The position numbers were made by a program, and so were the translations under genes. The notes below the pieces were generated by a model, which saw nothing but the letters and a program-made list of their open reading frames with translations, was not told the DNA's origin and did no database searches. From assembly GCF_014191375.1 (NCBI RefSeq), contig NZ_JACHWN010000009.1:186001-250000 (forward strand): a DNA stretch of 64,000 nucleotides. Direction: 5' to 3'. Shown one piece after another: positions 17,402 to 25,335 of this stretch; the first letter of the stretch is position 1, and every line of letters starts with the position of its first letter. The stretch is from Mesorhizobium sp. RMAD-H1. GTDB lineage: Bacteria > Pseudomonadota > Alphaproteobacteria > Rhizobiales > Rhizobiaceae.

Positions 17402-17497
17402 TCCTGTCTCCGGCGGATCGGATGGGGCGGGAAGAATGCACCCGGCCTTTTACCGGCCGGATGCGATGTCGTTTAGGTTTGGCCTGTCTTTTTTGCC

Positions 17498-17540
17498 GCA
17501 TGATCTTGTCCGAAAAGTCTGCAACTTTTCGGGATCATGC
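17498..17540. repeat. Palindromic repeat, copy A
   Basis: GCATGATC...GATCATGC outer arms surround inner arms CCGAAAAGT and ACTTTTCGG with a short loop, 43 bp in total. It abuts the stop codon of the permease gene in the permease-ligase gap. A diverged second copy lies at 47055-47095. Short palindromes of this GCATGAT...ATCATGC kind are scattered in Rhizobiales genomes. As RNA it would form a stable stem-loop between two genes of one operon. Confidence 0.85.
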
Positions 17541-19076
17541 TTACGACGCGACCTTCCCGGTCAGGCCCGCTGTGTCTGATGCGGCCTTGGCGGCTTCGGC
17601 ATGTTCCAGCGCGAATTCCTCTTCCGGCGACAGGATCAGCTTGTGCCGGCCGATGAGAGCGAAATAGGCGATGAACACCGCGAACCAGACGGCGACGCCG
17701 AGAATGCCCTGCCGGTAGACCGGGTCGTTCAGCTGGAAATAGAGCGTGACGAGCGCGATGAGGATGGTGAGCACGGCACTCGGGATGCCAAACGGATTGC
17801 GGAAGGGCCGCTCGATATTCGGCTGGTTCCTGCGCAGCAGGATGAAGGACGCCGCCTGCATGATGTAGCTCAGCATCGCGCCGAAGACCGCCATGTTGAG
17901 GAGCGTGAAGCCGATGGCCGCGCCGCCCCGCTCGGCACCGAGCAGGAACCAGAGCGCGAGGATCACGGCGAGGCCCAGGAGCGCGCCGCCGATCATGGCG
18001 ACATGCGGGGTCCTGCGCGTGCCGTGCGTGACCGAGAGGAAGGTCGGGAAATAGCCGGCGCGGCTCAGCGAATAGATCTGCCGTCCTTGCGCGAAGATGA
18101 TGGTGTGGAACGAGGCGATGAGGCCCAGCACCGCGACCAGCGCCAGCCCCTTGGCGATGCCTTCGCCATAGATCGCCTTAAAACCGTCGAGCAGCGGCTC
18201 GCCGGAGGAGCCGAGCGCGAAGGAGCCGATGCCTGTTACCGCCGGGTTGAGCGTGAGAATGGCGAAGGCGGAGATGATCAGCGTCAGCATGCCGAGGATG
18301 ATGCCGCGGGGCATGTCGCGCTTGGGATCGATCGATTCTTCCGCCGCGAGCGGCAGTTGCTCGATGGCGAGGAACAGCCAGACGGCAAAGGGCAGGGCGG
18401 CAAGCGCGCCGCCGATGCCGTTCGGCAGGAAGGGGCCGTTGCCTTCCGGCAGCTCCACGCTGCCGGGACCGACATTGAGCGCCCAGCGCGAGAAGTCCAC
18501 ATGGCCGATTGCCGAAATCCAGAACACCACGAGGCAGAGCAGCGCCAGGATCGTCACGATCAGCGTCACACGGAAGGAAAGCGCCACGCCCCAGATATTG
18601 AGCCCGAGGAAGACGATATAGGCGACAATCCACCAGACGGGCTGGAATTCCGTCGATGTGCCGAAAATGCCGGTGAGATAAGAGCCGATGAAGAAGACGA
18701 TGACGGCCGGCGTCAGGACATATTCGACATTCTCGGCAAGCCCCGTGAGGAAGCCGCCCCACGGGCCCATGGACGTGCGGGCGAAGGAATAGGCCGCGCC
18801 GGTGTGGGGCAGGGCGGGCGACATTTCCGCGATGGCGAAGGTCAGCCCCAGATACATGATGGCGATGATGATGGTGGCGATGAACATGCCGCCCCAGCCG
18901 CCCTGCAATAGCCCGCCGTTCCAGCCGGAGAAATGGCCCGATATCACCGCGCCCACGCCGAGCGCCCAGAGATGCCACGCATTGGCATGGCGTATGAGCT
19001 GCCGGCTTTCGAAATAGCTCTTGTCGCGCGTCTGGTAAGCGACGCTGCCGACCACTTTCTTGTCTGCACTTGCCAT
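17541..19076 (-). CDS. APC-family amine permease, ethanolamine-permease type
   Basis: About twelve hydrophobic helices in 511 aa mark an inner-membrane amino acid-polyamine-organocation permease. The N-terminal WALGVGAVISGHFSGWNGG and later AIEQLPLAAEESIDPKRDMPRG resemble annotated ethanolamine permeases (split motifs for description). The start at 19076 has AGGGGA upstream. It likely imports the amine used by the adjacent ligase and dehydrogenases. Ethanolamine, propanolamine or a polyamine are the candidates; family resemblance favours ethanolamine. Confidence 0.87.
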   Translation of the reverse strand: MASADKKVVGSVAYQTRDKSYFESRQLIRHANAWHLWALGVGAVISGHFSGWNGGLLQGGWGGMFIATIIIAIMYLGLTFAIAEMSPALPHTGAAYSFARTSMGPWGGFLTGLAENVEYVLTPAVIVFFIGSYLTGIFGTSTEFQPVWWIVAYIVFLGLNIWGVALSFRVTLIVTILALLCLVVFWISAIGHVDFSRWALNVGPGSVELPEGNGPFLPNGIGGALAALPFAVWLFLAIEQLPLAAEESIDPKRDMPRGIILGMLTLIISAFAILTLNPAVTGIGSFALGSSGEPLLDGFKAIYGEGIAKGLALVAVLGLIASFHTIIFAQGRQIYSLSRAGYFPTFLSVTHGTRRTPHVAMIGGALLGLAVILALWFLLGAERGGAAIGFTLLNMAVFGAMLSYIMQAASFILLRRNQPNIERPFRNPFGIPSAVLTILIALVTLYFQLNDPVYRQGILGVAVWFAVFIAYFALIGRHKLILSPEEEFALEHAEAAKAASDTAGLTGKVAS

Positions 19077-19138
19077 TTTGATTCCCCTGTCAATTCATTG
19101 GTTGACGTCAGTGCATTCACGTCCGCCTGACATGGCGG

Positions 19139-19906
19139 CTATAAAACTTCTCCTTGAATCTCTCCCAGGATGCGGGTGAGCCTCTTGCCCCATTGTTTTT
19201 CATCTTCTTCGGTTGCCACGAGATCATTGCGGATCTCGATCATGACTGCCTTCAGCCCGTGCGCCCGCTTGTGGCGCTCCAGCGTGTAATAGACCCGGTC
19301 GGCCGGCGAATAGGGCTGGTTTATGCCGACACAGAGACCCGGCAGCGCCTGCAGTCCGGCAATGACGGGTGCGGCGAGCCTTGTGTCGTCGTCATGGATG
19401 ATGCCGATATGCCAGGGACGCTCCTTGCCGCGATAGACGGGCGTGAACGTATGGATGGCGACGAGAATGGGCGGAATGCCGGCGGCGATGCGCGATGCGA
19501 CGAGCGCCTCGATCGCAGCGTGGTAGGGGGCATGAGCCAAAGCCACCCGCTCGGTGATCTCGGTTTCGCTCAAATGCGTATTGCCCGGAATGTTCGTCAG
19601 TTCGCTTAAGTGCGGCACGAGATCGGGCGCATCGAGGGGACGGTTGCAGTCGACAATCAGGCGCGAGATGCAGGATTCGACGAGCGGCGCGTCGAGGCGG
19701 CGGCTCATCTCGCGCGCCACGCCCAGGGCGCCCGGATCCCATGCGATATGGCGGTGCAGTTCCTCGCGTACCAGCCCCAGCGTGCCGAAGCCTGCGGGAA
19801 CATGGTTCGACGCATGGTCACAGAGCAGCAGCACGGGGCTCCTGCCGCCCCGGTTGGTGATCCTGACCGGATTTCCGACGTCCGCAGCTGCAATCGCGTC
19901 AGCCAT
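19139..19906 (-). CDS. N-formylglutamate amidohydrolase family enzyme
   Basis: The 255-aa protein carries the family landmarks: LLLCDHASNHVPAGFG (zinc ligand and substrate binding), RLIVDCNRP, VAIHTFTPVYRG (zinc ligand His) and MIEIRNDL. N-formylglutamate deformylases (HutG) split a bond to glutamate. Here there are no hut genes; the operon instead makes gamma-glutamyl compounds, so removal of glutamate from a gamma-glutamyl amino acid is the likely job. It is the first gene of the leftward operon and divergent from the RpiR regulator. Ribosome site GGGGAA. Confidence 0.87.
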   Translation of the reverse strand: MADAIAAADVGNPVRITNRGGRSPVLLLCDHASNHVPAGFGTLGLVREELHRHIAWDPGALGVAREMSRRLDAPLVESCISRLIVDCNRPLDAPDLVPHLSELTNIPGNTHLSETEITERVALAHAPYHAAIEALVASRIAAGIPPILVAIHTFTPVYRGKERPWHIGIIHDDDTRLAAPVIAGLQALPGLCVGINQPYSPADRVYYTLERHKRAHGLKAVMIEIRNDLVATEEDEKQWGKRLTRILGEIQGEVL

Positions 19907-19920
19907 TCCATGTTCCCCGA

Positions 19921-19980
19921 GAACTGTACTGTTTGTTACAGCATCTATTTAATTTTCCCGTATCGTATGATTTGATACAT
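19921..19980. promoter_or_regulatory. Divergent control region with two inverted repeats (RpiR operator candidates)
   Basis: Two dyads lie between the amidohydrolase and regulator genes: CTGTA-N8-TACAG (19924-19941) and GTAT-N6-ATAC (19965-19978). The region is AT-rich against a GC-rich background, as expected for paired promoters. Regulation of the operon by the divergent RpiR protein through these sites is inference from layout. Confidence 0.55.
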
Positions 19981-20052
19981 ATCGGCGGGTTTTGTCAAAA
20001 TGAATCTTCGCCCTTGAGGCGGGGAAAACATCAGGGGAGGACAGGCGGGGAA

Positions 20053-20886
20053 ATGAGAGCGAGCATATCCGAGCTGATCAGCGAGAAGATCGCATCGATG
20101 TCGACGAGCGAACGCAGGGCGGCGCAGACGCTGATTGCCCATTATCCGCTGATCGGCCTCAAGACGGTCGCAGATTTTTCAGCACAGGCGGGCGTGAGCT
20201 CTCCCACCATCCTGCGCTTCGTGGCCAGGCTCGGCTTTTCCAGCTATCCTGAATTCCAGGCGGCCCTGCAGGAAGAACTGGCGGCGCAGATCCAGTCGCC
20301 GCTGACACGCAACCTGGCGCCGCAATCAGCCCGGCCGCAGAGCGCCTTCGCGCAGGTGGATGCCACGCTCGACAATATCCGGGAAAGCTTCAGCCACCTG
20401 CCCGAGACGCAGATCACCGAGATCGTCGCCATGCTCGGACGGCAACGCAGTCGCATCCACCTCGTCGGCGGACGGTTCACCGATCCGATTGCCCGCTATA
20501 TGGCGGCGCATCTGCAGATCATCCGCGCTGACGTGTTTCATCTGGAAGGCCAGGAGAGCAACTGGCGCGATCGCCTGATCGACATGGGCAAGCGCGACAT
20601 GCTGGTGATCTTCGACATACGCCGCTATCAGGAAAGCCTGATCCGCCTTGCCGAGAAGGCGCAGGCGCGTGGCGTCGAGATCGTGCTTCTGACGGACCAG
20701 TGGCTTTCGCCCATCGCCCGCGTCGCCCGGCATGTGATCGCCGGGCGCACAGGCGTTCCCTCCGCGTGGGATTCGACGGCTGCCCTCTTCGTCATCGCCG
20801 AAACGCTGATTGCGGAGGTCACGCGCCATACCGAGGAGACCGCCAGCAAGCGCATCCGCGAGATGGAGGAGCTGCGCGGCGAATAG
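20053..20886 (+). CDS. RpiR/MurR-family transcriptional regulator
   Basis: The N-terminal helix-turn-helix (residues 1-75: LISEKIASMSTSERRAAQ, then VADFSAQAGVSSPTILRFVARLGF) is joined to a SIS sugar-isomerase domain (about 125-260, VGGRFTDPIARYM). This is the RpiR layout. The ATG at 20053 follows a GGCGGGG purine stretch; the upstream extension to 19933 runs through the promoter. It probably controls the divergent amine-catabolism operon. SIS domains usually bind phosphosugars, so its effector here is open. 277 aa. Confidence 0.9.
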   Translation: MRASISELISEKIASMSTSERRAAQTLIAHYPLIGLKTVADFSAQAGVSSPTILRFVARLGFSSYPEFQAALQEELAAQIQSPLTRNLAPQSARPQSAFAQVDATLDNIRESFSHLPETQITEIVAMLGRQRSRIHLVGGRFTDPIARYMAAHLQIIRADVFHLEGQESNWRDRLIDMGKRDMLVIFDIRRYQESLIRLAEKAQARGVEIVLLTDQWLSPIARVARHVIAGRTGVPSAWDSTAALFVIAETLIAEVTRHTEETASKRIREMEELRGE

Positions 20887-21036
20887 GCCGTACAAGCCTT
20901 TTCAATTTGCCGCGCGTAAGGCTCTGGTGTCGTTGTCTGCCGCAATAAAATCGCTAAGTTGCGGGTATAACCGAAAACGTGATTCCGGCACGCTCGTGCT
21001 GCCAATCTCCTATTTATATCCCCGAAAGGAAGCGTC

Positions 21037-22458
21037 ATGGAAAAAGCGGATATCGGACTGATCGGTCTTGGTGTCATGGGAGCCAATCTCGCGCTCAACA
21101 TTGCGGAAAAAGGCTACCGCGTCGCCGTCTATAACCGCACCACCGAGAAAACCCACGAATTCCATGAGAATGCCGGGGAACTGAAGGACCGGATCATCCC
21201 GTGCGATACGCTGGAGCAGCTCGTCGGCAGCATCCGCGCGCCGCGGCCGATCATCCTCATGATCAAGGCCGGCGACCCCGTCGACCAGGAAATCAAGGCG
21301 CTGAAGCCGCTCCTGATGCGCGACGACATCATCATCGATGCAGGCAATGCCAATTTCCATGATACGGTCCGCCGCCTGAACAGCCTCGCTGCGGACGATC
21401 CGACCTTTGTCGGCATGGGCGTTTCCGGCGGTGAGGAGGGCGCGCGCCATGGGCCTTCGATCATGGTCGGGGGCACGAAGGAAGCCTATGACCGCATTTC
21501 TCCGGTGCTGACGGCGATCGCCGCCAAATATCAGGGCGAGCCCTGTTGTGCGCTTCTCGGCCCGGATGGCGCCGGTCATTTCGTCAAGACCATCCATAAC
21601 GGCATCGAATATGCCGATATGCAGATGATCGCCGAGATCTACGGCATCCTGCGTGACGGGCTCGGCCTTTCTGCGCCCGCAATCGGCAGCGTCTTTTCCA
21701 AATGGAATGACGGTCCGCTCAATTCCTACCTGATCGAGATCACCGCCAAGGTGCTGCTCGCGGTCGATCCTGACACGGGCAAGGCAGCAGTGGACGTCAT
21801 CCTGGATTCGGCCGGGCAGAAGGGCACCGGGCGCTGGTCGGCCATCGAGGCGCAGATGCTGGGCGTTCCCGCCACCGGCATCGAGGCCGCGGTGGCGGCA
21901 CGCTCGCTCTCGGCGCTCAAGGCGGAGCGGCAGGTGGCGGAGAAGGCCTATCCCTCCGGCGGAACCACGCTTTCGCCAGAAGACCGGGCCCGTTTCATCG
22001 ACGATCTCGAGCAGGGCCTGCTCGCCGGCAAGATCGCGGCCTATGCGCAGGGCTTCGCCGTCATGGCAGCGGCCTCAAAGGAATATCAGTGGGACCTGCC
22101 GCTTGCGACCATCGCCCGCATCTGGCGCGCTGGCTGCATCATCCGCTCGCAATTCCTCGATGTCATCGCCGAGGCGTTCGACAAGGGCTCGCCGGAAAAC
22201 CTGCTGCTTGCGCCCGCCTTCATCGAGCGCATGACCAAGGGCTCGGCAGCGCTGCGCACGGTCGTCTCCACCGCCGCTCTCTCGGGGTTGCCCGTGCCGG
22301 CGCTCAGCGCCGCGCTCAGCTATTTCGACAGCTACCGGCAGGCGCGCGGCACTGCCAACCTCATCCAGGCTCAGCGCGATTTCTTCGGCGCGCACGGCTT
22401 CAAGCGGCTCGACCGGGAAGGCGATTTCCACGGGCCCTGGTCGGATATCGGCGCTTGA
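21037..22458 (+). CDS. gnd: 6-phosphogluconate dehydrogenase, decarboxylating
   Basis: The enzyme oxidatively decarboxylates 6-phosphogluconate to ribulose-5-phosphate in the pentose phosphate pathway and makes NADPH. The dinucleotide fold GLIGLGVMGANLALN is at residues 7-21. Substrate-binding MGVSGGEEGARHGPS and the catalytic Lys/Asn motif GHFVKTIHNGIEYADMQ follow. 473 aa is the standard long form. AAGGAAG provides the ribosome site. A hairpin terminator follows. Confidence 0.97.
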   Translation: MEKADIGLIGLGVMGANLALNIAEKGYRVAVYNRTTEKTHEFHENAGELKDRIIPCDTLEQLVGSIRAPRPIILMIKAGDPVDQEIKALKPLLMRDDIIIDAGNANFHDTVRRLNSLAADDPTFVGMGVSGGEEGARHGPSIMVGGTKEAYDRISPVLTAIAAKYQGEPCCALLGPDGAGHFVKTIHNGIEYADMQMIAEIYGILRDGLGLSAPAIGSVFSKWNDGPLNSYLIEITAKVLLAVDPDTGKAAVDVILDSAGQKGTGRWSAIEAQMLGVPATGIEAAVAARSLSALKAERQVAEKAYPSGGTTLSPEDRARFIDDLEQGLLAGKIAAYAQGFAVMAAASKEYQWDLPLATIARIWRAGCIIRSQFLDVIAEAFDKGSPENLLLAPAFIERMTKGSAALRTVVSTAALSGLPVPALSAALSYFDSYRQARGTANLIQAQRDFFGAHGFKRLDREGDFHGPWSDIGA

Positions 22459-22489
22459 TGCTGGCGTAATAAAGCAGGCAAGTGAAAGC

Positions 22490-22515
22490 AAAGCCGCCCC
22501 GTGGGGCGGCTTTTC
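22490..22515. terminator. Rho-independent terminator between convergent genes
   Basis: AAAGCCGCCCC and GGGGCGGCTTTT form a long perfect stem with a very short loop, flanked by A and T runs. It serves gnd and the leftward ABC transporter operon, whose last stop is at 22517. Confidence 0.9.
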
Positions 22516-22516
22516 T

Positions 22517-23578
22517 TCATTCTCCCAGGACCAGAAGGTCCTTCGCGGCAAAGCTGATCTTCACCTTCTCGCCACGTGCCGGCGGCGGAGAGCCGGGATT
22601 GTTGAACATATCCAAGGAGATGTTGTTCTTGCCGAGCGAGACGCGCGTGCGGATGACCGAGCCCAGGAAATGGACATCGTTGATCGTGCCCTCGATTGCC
22701 GTATCGTGGGCCTTGTGCGGGTCGATGGTCACGGCCTCCGGACGCAGCGCCAGCGCCAGCGTCTCGCCCTTCTTGTGGCCGGAGAGCGGCTGCGCCAGCG
22801 TGATCCGGTTGCCGTCGAGATCGATGACGCCCTTCTGCGCATCGTCTACCTTGCCCTCGAGCAGGTTGAGCGTACCGACGAAGGAGGCGACGAAACGCGA
22901 TGCCGGGCGGTTATAGATATCGAAGGGGGTGCCGATCTGCTCCGCATGGCCTTCCGACATGACGACGATGCGATCGGAAATCGACAGCGCCTCTTCCTGG
23001 TCATGCGTCACGAAAATGGTGGTGATGCCGAGCTTCTGCTGGATCGTGCGGATCTCCTCGCGTAGCGAGACGCGGATCTTGGCATCGAGCGCGGAGAGCG
23101 GCTCGTCGAGGAGAAGCACCTGCGGCTTGGTGGCCAGCGCGCGGGCCAGCGCCACACGCTGCTGCTGGCCGCCCGAGAGCTGATAGGGATAACGGTCACG
23201 GAGATGGCCAAGCCGGATGAGATCGAGCATCTCCGTCACCGTTGCGTCGATCTCCGCTTTTGATTTCCTGGAGACGCGAAGGCCGAAGGCGACATTCTGC
23301 GCCACGGTCATGTTGGGAAACAGCGCATAGGCCTGGAAGACCATGCCGATATTGCGCTGATTGGGCTTGAGGTTGACGACATCCTGGCCGTCGATGCGGA
23401 TGGAGCCCGATGTCGGAACCTCGAAACCTGCCACCATGCGCAGAACCGTGGTCTTGCCGCAGCCGCTGGGGCCGAGGAAGGAAACAAACTCGCCCTTTTC
23501 GATGTCCAGGTTGAAATCCCGGACGACCCTGTTGGTTCCGAAGCTCTTTTGCAGATGGGATATTTCGAGAAAAGCCAT
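22517..23578 (-). CDS. ABC transporter ATP-binding protein (PotA/FbpC type)
   Basis: The 353-aa ATPase has Walker A GPSGCGKTT (about residues 36-44), Q-loop FQAYALFP, signature LSGGQQQR, Walker B LLLDEPLSALD and a C-terminal TOBE domain with LALRPEAVTI. The start at 23578 (MAFLEISHLQKSFG) is the natural family N-terminus; an upstream frame to 23656 runs into the permease gene. It energises uptake with the two permeases and binding protein of this operon. Substrate is not certain: polyamine, iron and aminoethylphosphonate importers share this ATPase type. Confidence 0.93.
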   Translation of the reverse strand: MAFLEISHLQKSFGTNRVVRDFNLDIEKGEFVSFLGPSGCGKTTVLRMVAGFEVPTSGSIRIDGQDVVNLKPNQRNIGMVFQAYALFPNMTVAQNVAFGLRVSRKSKAEIDATVTEMLDLIRLGHLRDRYPYQLSGGQQQRVALARALATKPQVLLLDEPLSALDAKIRVSLREEIRTIQQKLGITTIFVTHDQEEALSISDRIVVMSEGHAEQIGTPFDIYNRPASRFVASFVGTLNLLEGKVDDAQKGVIDLDGNRITLAQPLSGHKKGETLALALRPEAVTIDPHKAHDTAIEGTINDVHFLGSVIRTRVSLGKNNISLDMFNNPGSPPPARGEKVKISFAAKDLLVLGE

Positions 23579-23589
23579 GGGAACCGTTC

Positions 23590-24387
23590 TTAAGCGCTGG
23601 GTACTTTGAATTTGTTGAGACGCGAAACGAGCTGTATCAGCGCCATGCTGAGCCATGTGATCGCGAAGGAAATGACCGCAAGGGCGGAAGGCTCATAGGC
23701 GCGGTTGGCGCCGACGAGCTGAAGATAGGGGCCGAAGGCCGGACGGTTCAGAAGCGAGGCGAGCGTGAATTCGCCAATAACGATGGCGAAGGTGATGAAG
23801 GCTCCGCTCAACACACCGGACAGCACATTGGGGAAGATGACCTTGAACAGGATCCTCGGCCAGCCGGCGCCGAGGCTCTCGGCGGCTTCCGTCAATGTGC
23901 GCACGTCGATGGCGCGCATGGCCGTATCGACGGCGCGGTACATATAGGGCAGCGACAGCGTCACATAGCCGAACATCAGGAGCAGGTCCGTCATCCGGCG
24001 CGAGCCGGTGAAGGGCAGGATGGAGGACGAATTATAGATCCTGAGATAGCCGAAGACGATGACGATGGCCGGGATCACCAGCGGCATGAGCGTGATGAAC
24101 TCGACGATGGGCCGCAGCTGCGGCAGGCGCAGCCGGATCCAATAGGCGGTCGGCACCACCAGCAGCACACCGAAGACAATGGTCATCAGCGCGAGAATGG
24201 TGGAATAGGCGAAGGTCGCCTGAAAGGCCGCGTCTGAGAAGACGACGCGATAGGCGTCGAAGGAATATTCGCCGCGCCGCATGCGCAGCGAGAATTCGAA
24301 TGTGCCGATCAGCGGCACGAGGAAATAGATCGCGCCGATGGCGAAGGCGATCCATGCTCCGATGCGTTCGGGCTTCATTTCAGCCAC
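23590..24387 (-). CDS. ABC transporter permease (PotC type)
   Basis: Inner-membrane channel subunit of 265 aa with six hydrophobic segments. The EAA coupling motif LTEAAESLGAGWPRILFKV lies at about residues 165-183. The gene starts 13 bp inside the end of the upstream permease, so the pair is translationally coupled. The start may be Met1 or Met4 (24378). Confidence 0.91.
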   Translation of the reverse strand: MAEMKPERIGAWIAFAIGAIYFLVPLIGTFEFSLRMRRGEYSFDAYRVVFSDAAFQATFAYSTILALMTIVFGVLLVVPTAYWIRLRLPQLRPIVEFITLMPLVIPAIVIVFGYLRIYNSSSILPFTGSRRMTDLLLMFGYVTLSLPYMYRAVDTAMRAIDVRTLTEAAESLGAGWPRILFKVIFPNVLSGVLSGAFITFAIVIGEFTLASLLNRPAFGPYLQLVGANRAYEPSALAVISFAITWLSMALIQLVSRLNKFKVPSA

Positions 24388-25277
24388 CTTTCCGCGCGCA
24401 TCCGCAGCCAGATATAGAGCACGTTGGAAGCACCCGTGATGACGATCATGCCGAGCGCCAGCGCATAGCCGAGATGCTCATTGTGCAGAACGTCGCCGCG
24501 GATCTGTGCGTAAAGCAGAATGGGCACGATGTTGAGCGACGAACCCGTCAGCGCATAGGCGGTGGCGATCGCGCCGAAGGCGTTTGCGAAAAGCAGCAGG
24601 GTGGTGCCGAGCAGGCTCGGCCACAAGATGGGAAGCGCCACCATGCGCCAATATTGCAGGGAGGTGGCGCCGAGGATGGAGGCGGCTTCACGCCATTCCT
24701 TCTTCAAGCCGTCGAGTGCGGGCGTGAGGATCAGCACCATCAGCGGTATCTGGAAGAAGAGATAAGTGAGCGTCAGACCGAGAAAGCTCAGGAGATTGAA
24801 GCCGGTCGAATAGAGATTGAAGCCCAGATATTTGCTGAGCAGCACGGTGACGAGGCCGGTGCGGCCGAGTGTCGCGAGAAAGGCAAAGGCGAGGGGAACG
24901 CCGGCGAAATTGGATGCCACGCCGGAAAAGGTCAGGACCGTCGGCCGGAGCCAGGAAGGAAGGCCGCCGAGCACGATCGCCCAGGCCAGGAAAAAGCCGA
25001 TGAGAGCGCCGCCGAGCGCCGAGGCGAGGCTGATGCGGATCGAAATCCAGTAGGCGCTGAGTATCGACGGCTGAAAGAGATCGACAATGTTCTGGAATGT
25101 GAAATTGCCGGCCTGGTCCTGGAAGGCGCCGACGATCAGAAACAGCGTCGGCCATATCAGGAACATGATGGCGAAGAGGAAGAAGGGCACCACGCCCAGC
25201 CATTCGAGCGGCAGGCGCCGCGCAAGCGATGGCGTGAAGGTGGTCGGGGACGCGTCCGGGATGCTGCTCATGGGCAA
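24375..25277 (-). CDS. ABC transporter permease (PotB type)
   Basis: A 300-aa permease with a leading hydrophobic helix (WLGVVPFFLFAIMFLIWPTLFL, described in part), a periplasmic loop and the coupling motif REAASILGATSLQYWR (about 206-221). It pairs with the PotC-type subunit to form the heterodimeric channel. The start is 25277 or Met3 (25271). A stem-loop separates it from the binding-protein gene upstream. Confidence 0.91.
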   Translation of the reverse strand: MPMSSIPDASPTTFTPSLARRLPLEWLGVVPFFLFAIMFLIWPTLFLIVGAFQDQAGNFTFQNIVDLFQPSILSAYWISIRISLASALGGALIGFFLAWAIVLGGLPSWLRPTVLTFSGVASNFAGVPLAFAFLATLGRTGLVTVLLSKYLGFNLYSTGFNLLSFLGLTLTYLFFQIPLMVLILTPALDGLKKEWREAASILGATSLQYWRMVALPILWPSLLGTTLLLFANAFGAIATAYALTGSSLNIVPILLYAQIRGDVLHNEHLGYALALGMIVITGASNVLYIWLRMRAERWLK

Positions 25278-25287
25278 TCATGCTCCT

Positions 25288-25325
25288 CCGGCAGGCGGCC
25301 CGTCCTGGAACAGGCTGCCTGCCGG
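25288..25325 (-). promoter_or_regulatory. Intercistronic stem-loop after the binding-protein gene
   Basis: CCGGCAGGC (25288-25296) pairs perfectly with GCCTGCCGG (25317-25325) in the gap between the solute-binding protein stop and the first permease start. There is no T run on the transcribed side. Such stems commonly protect the binding-protein part of the mRNA and lower permease expression. Confidence 0.6.
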
Positions 25326-25335
25326 AAAAGGCTTC

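Noticed and set aside
14648-17476. Two rightward frames of over 450 codons opposite the aldehyde dehydrogenase and ligase genes
   Set aside because: Both mirror clear enzymes with intact catalytic motifs and have no recognisable domains.
17601-18911. 436-codon rightward frame opposite the amine permease
   Set aside because: Its composition is dominated by Glu, Asp, Arg and Gln, the mirror image of hydrophobic helices.
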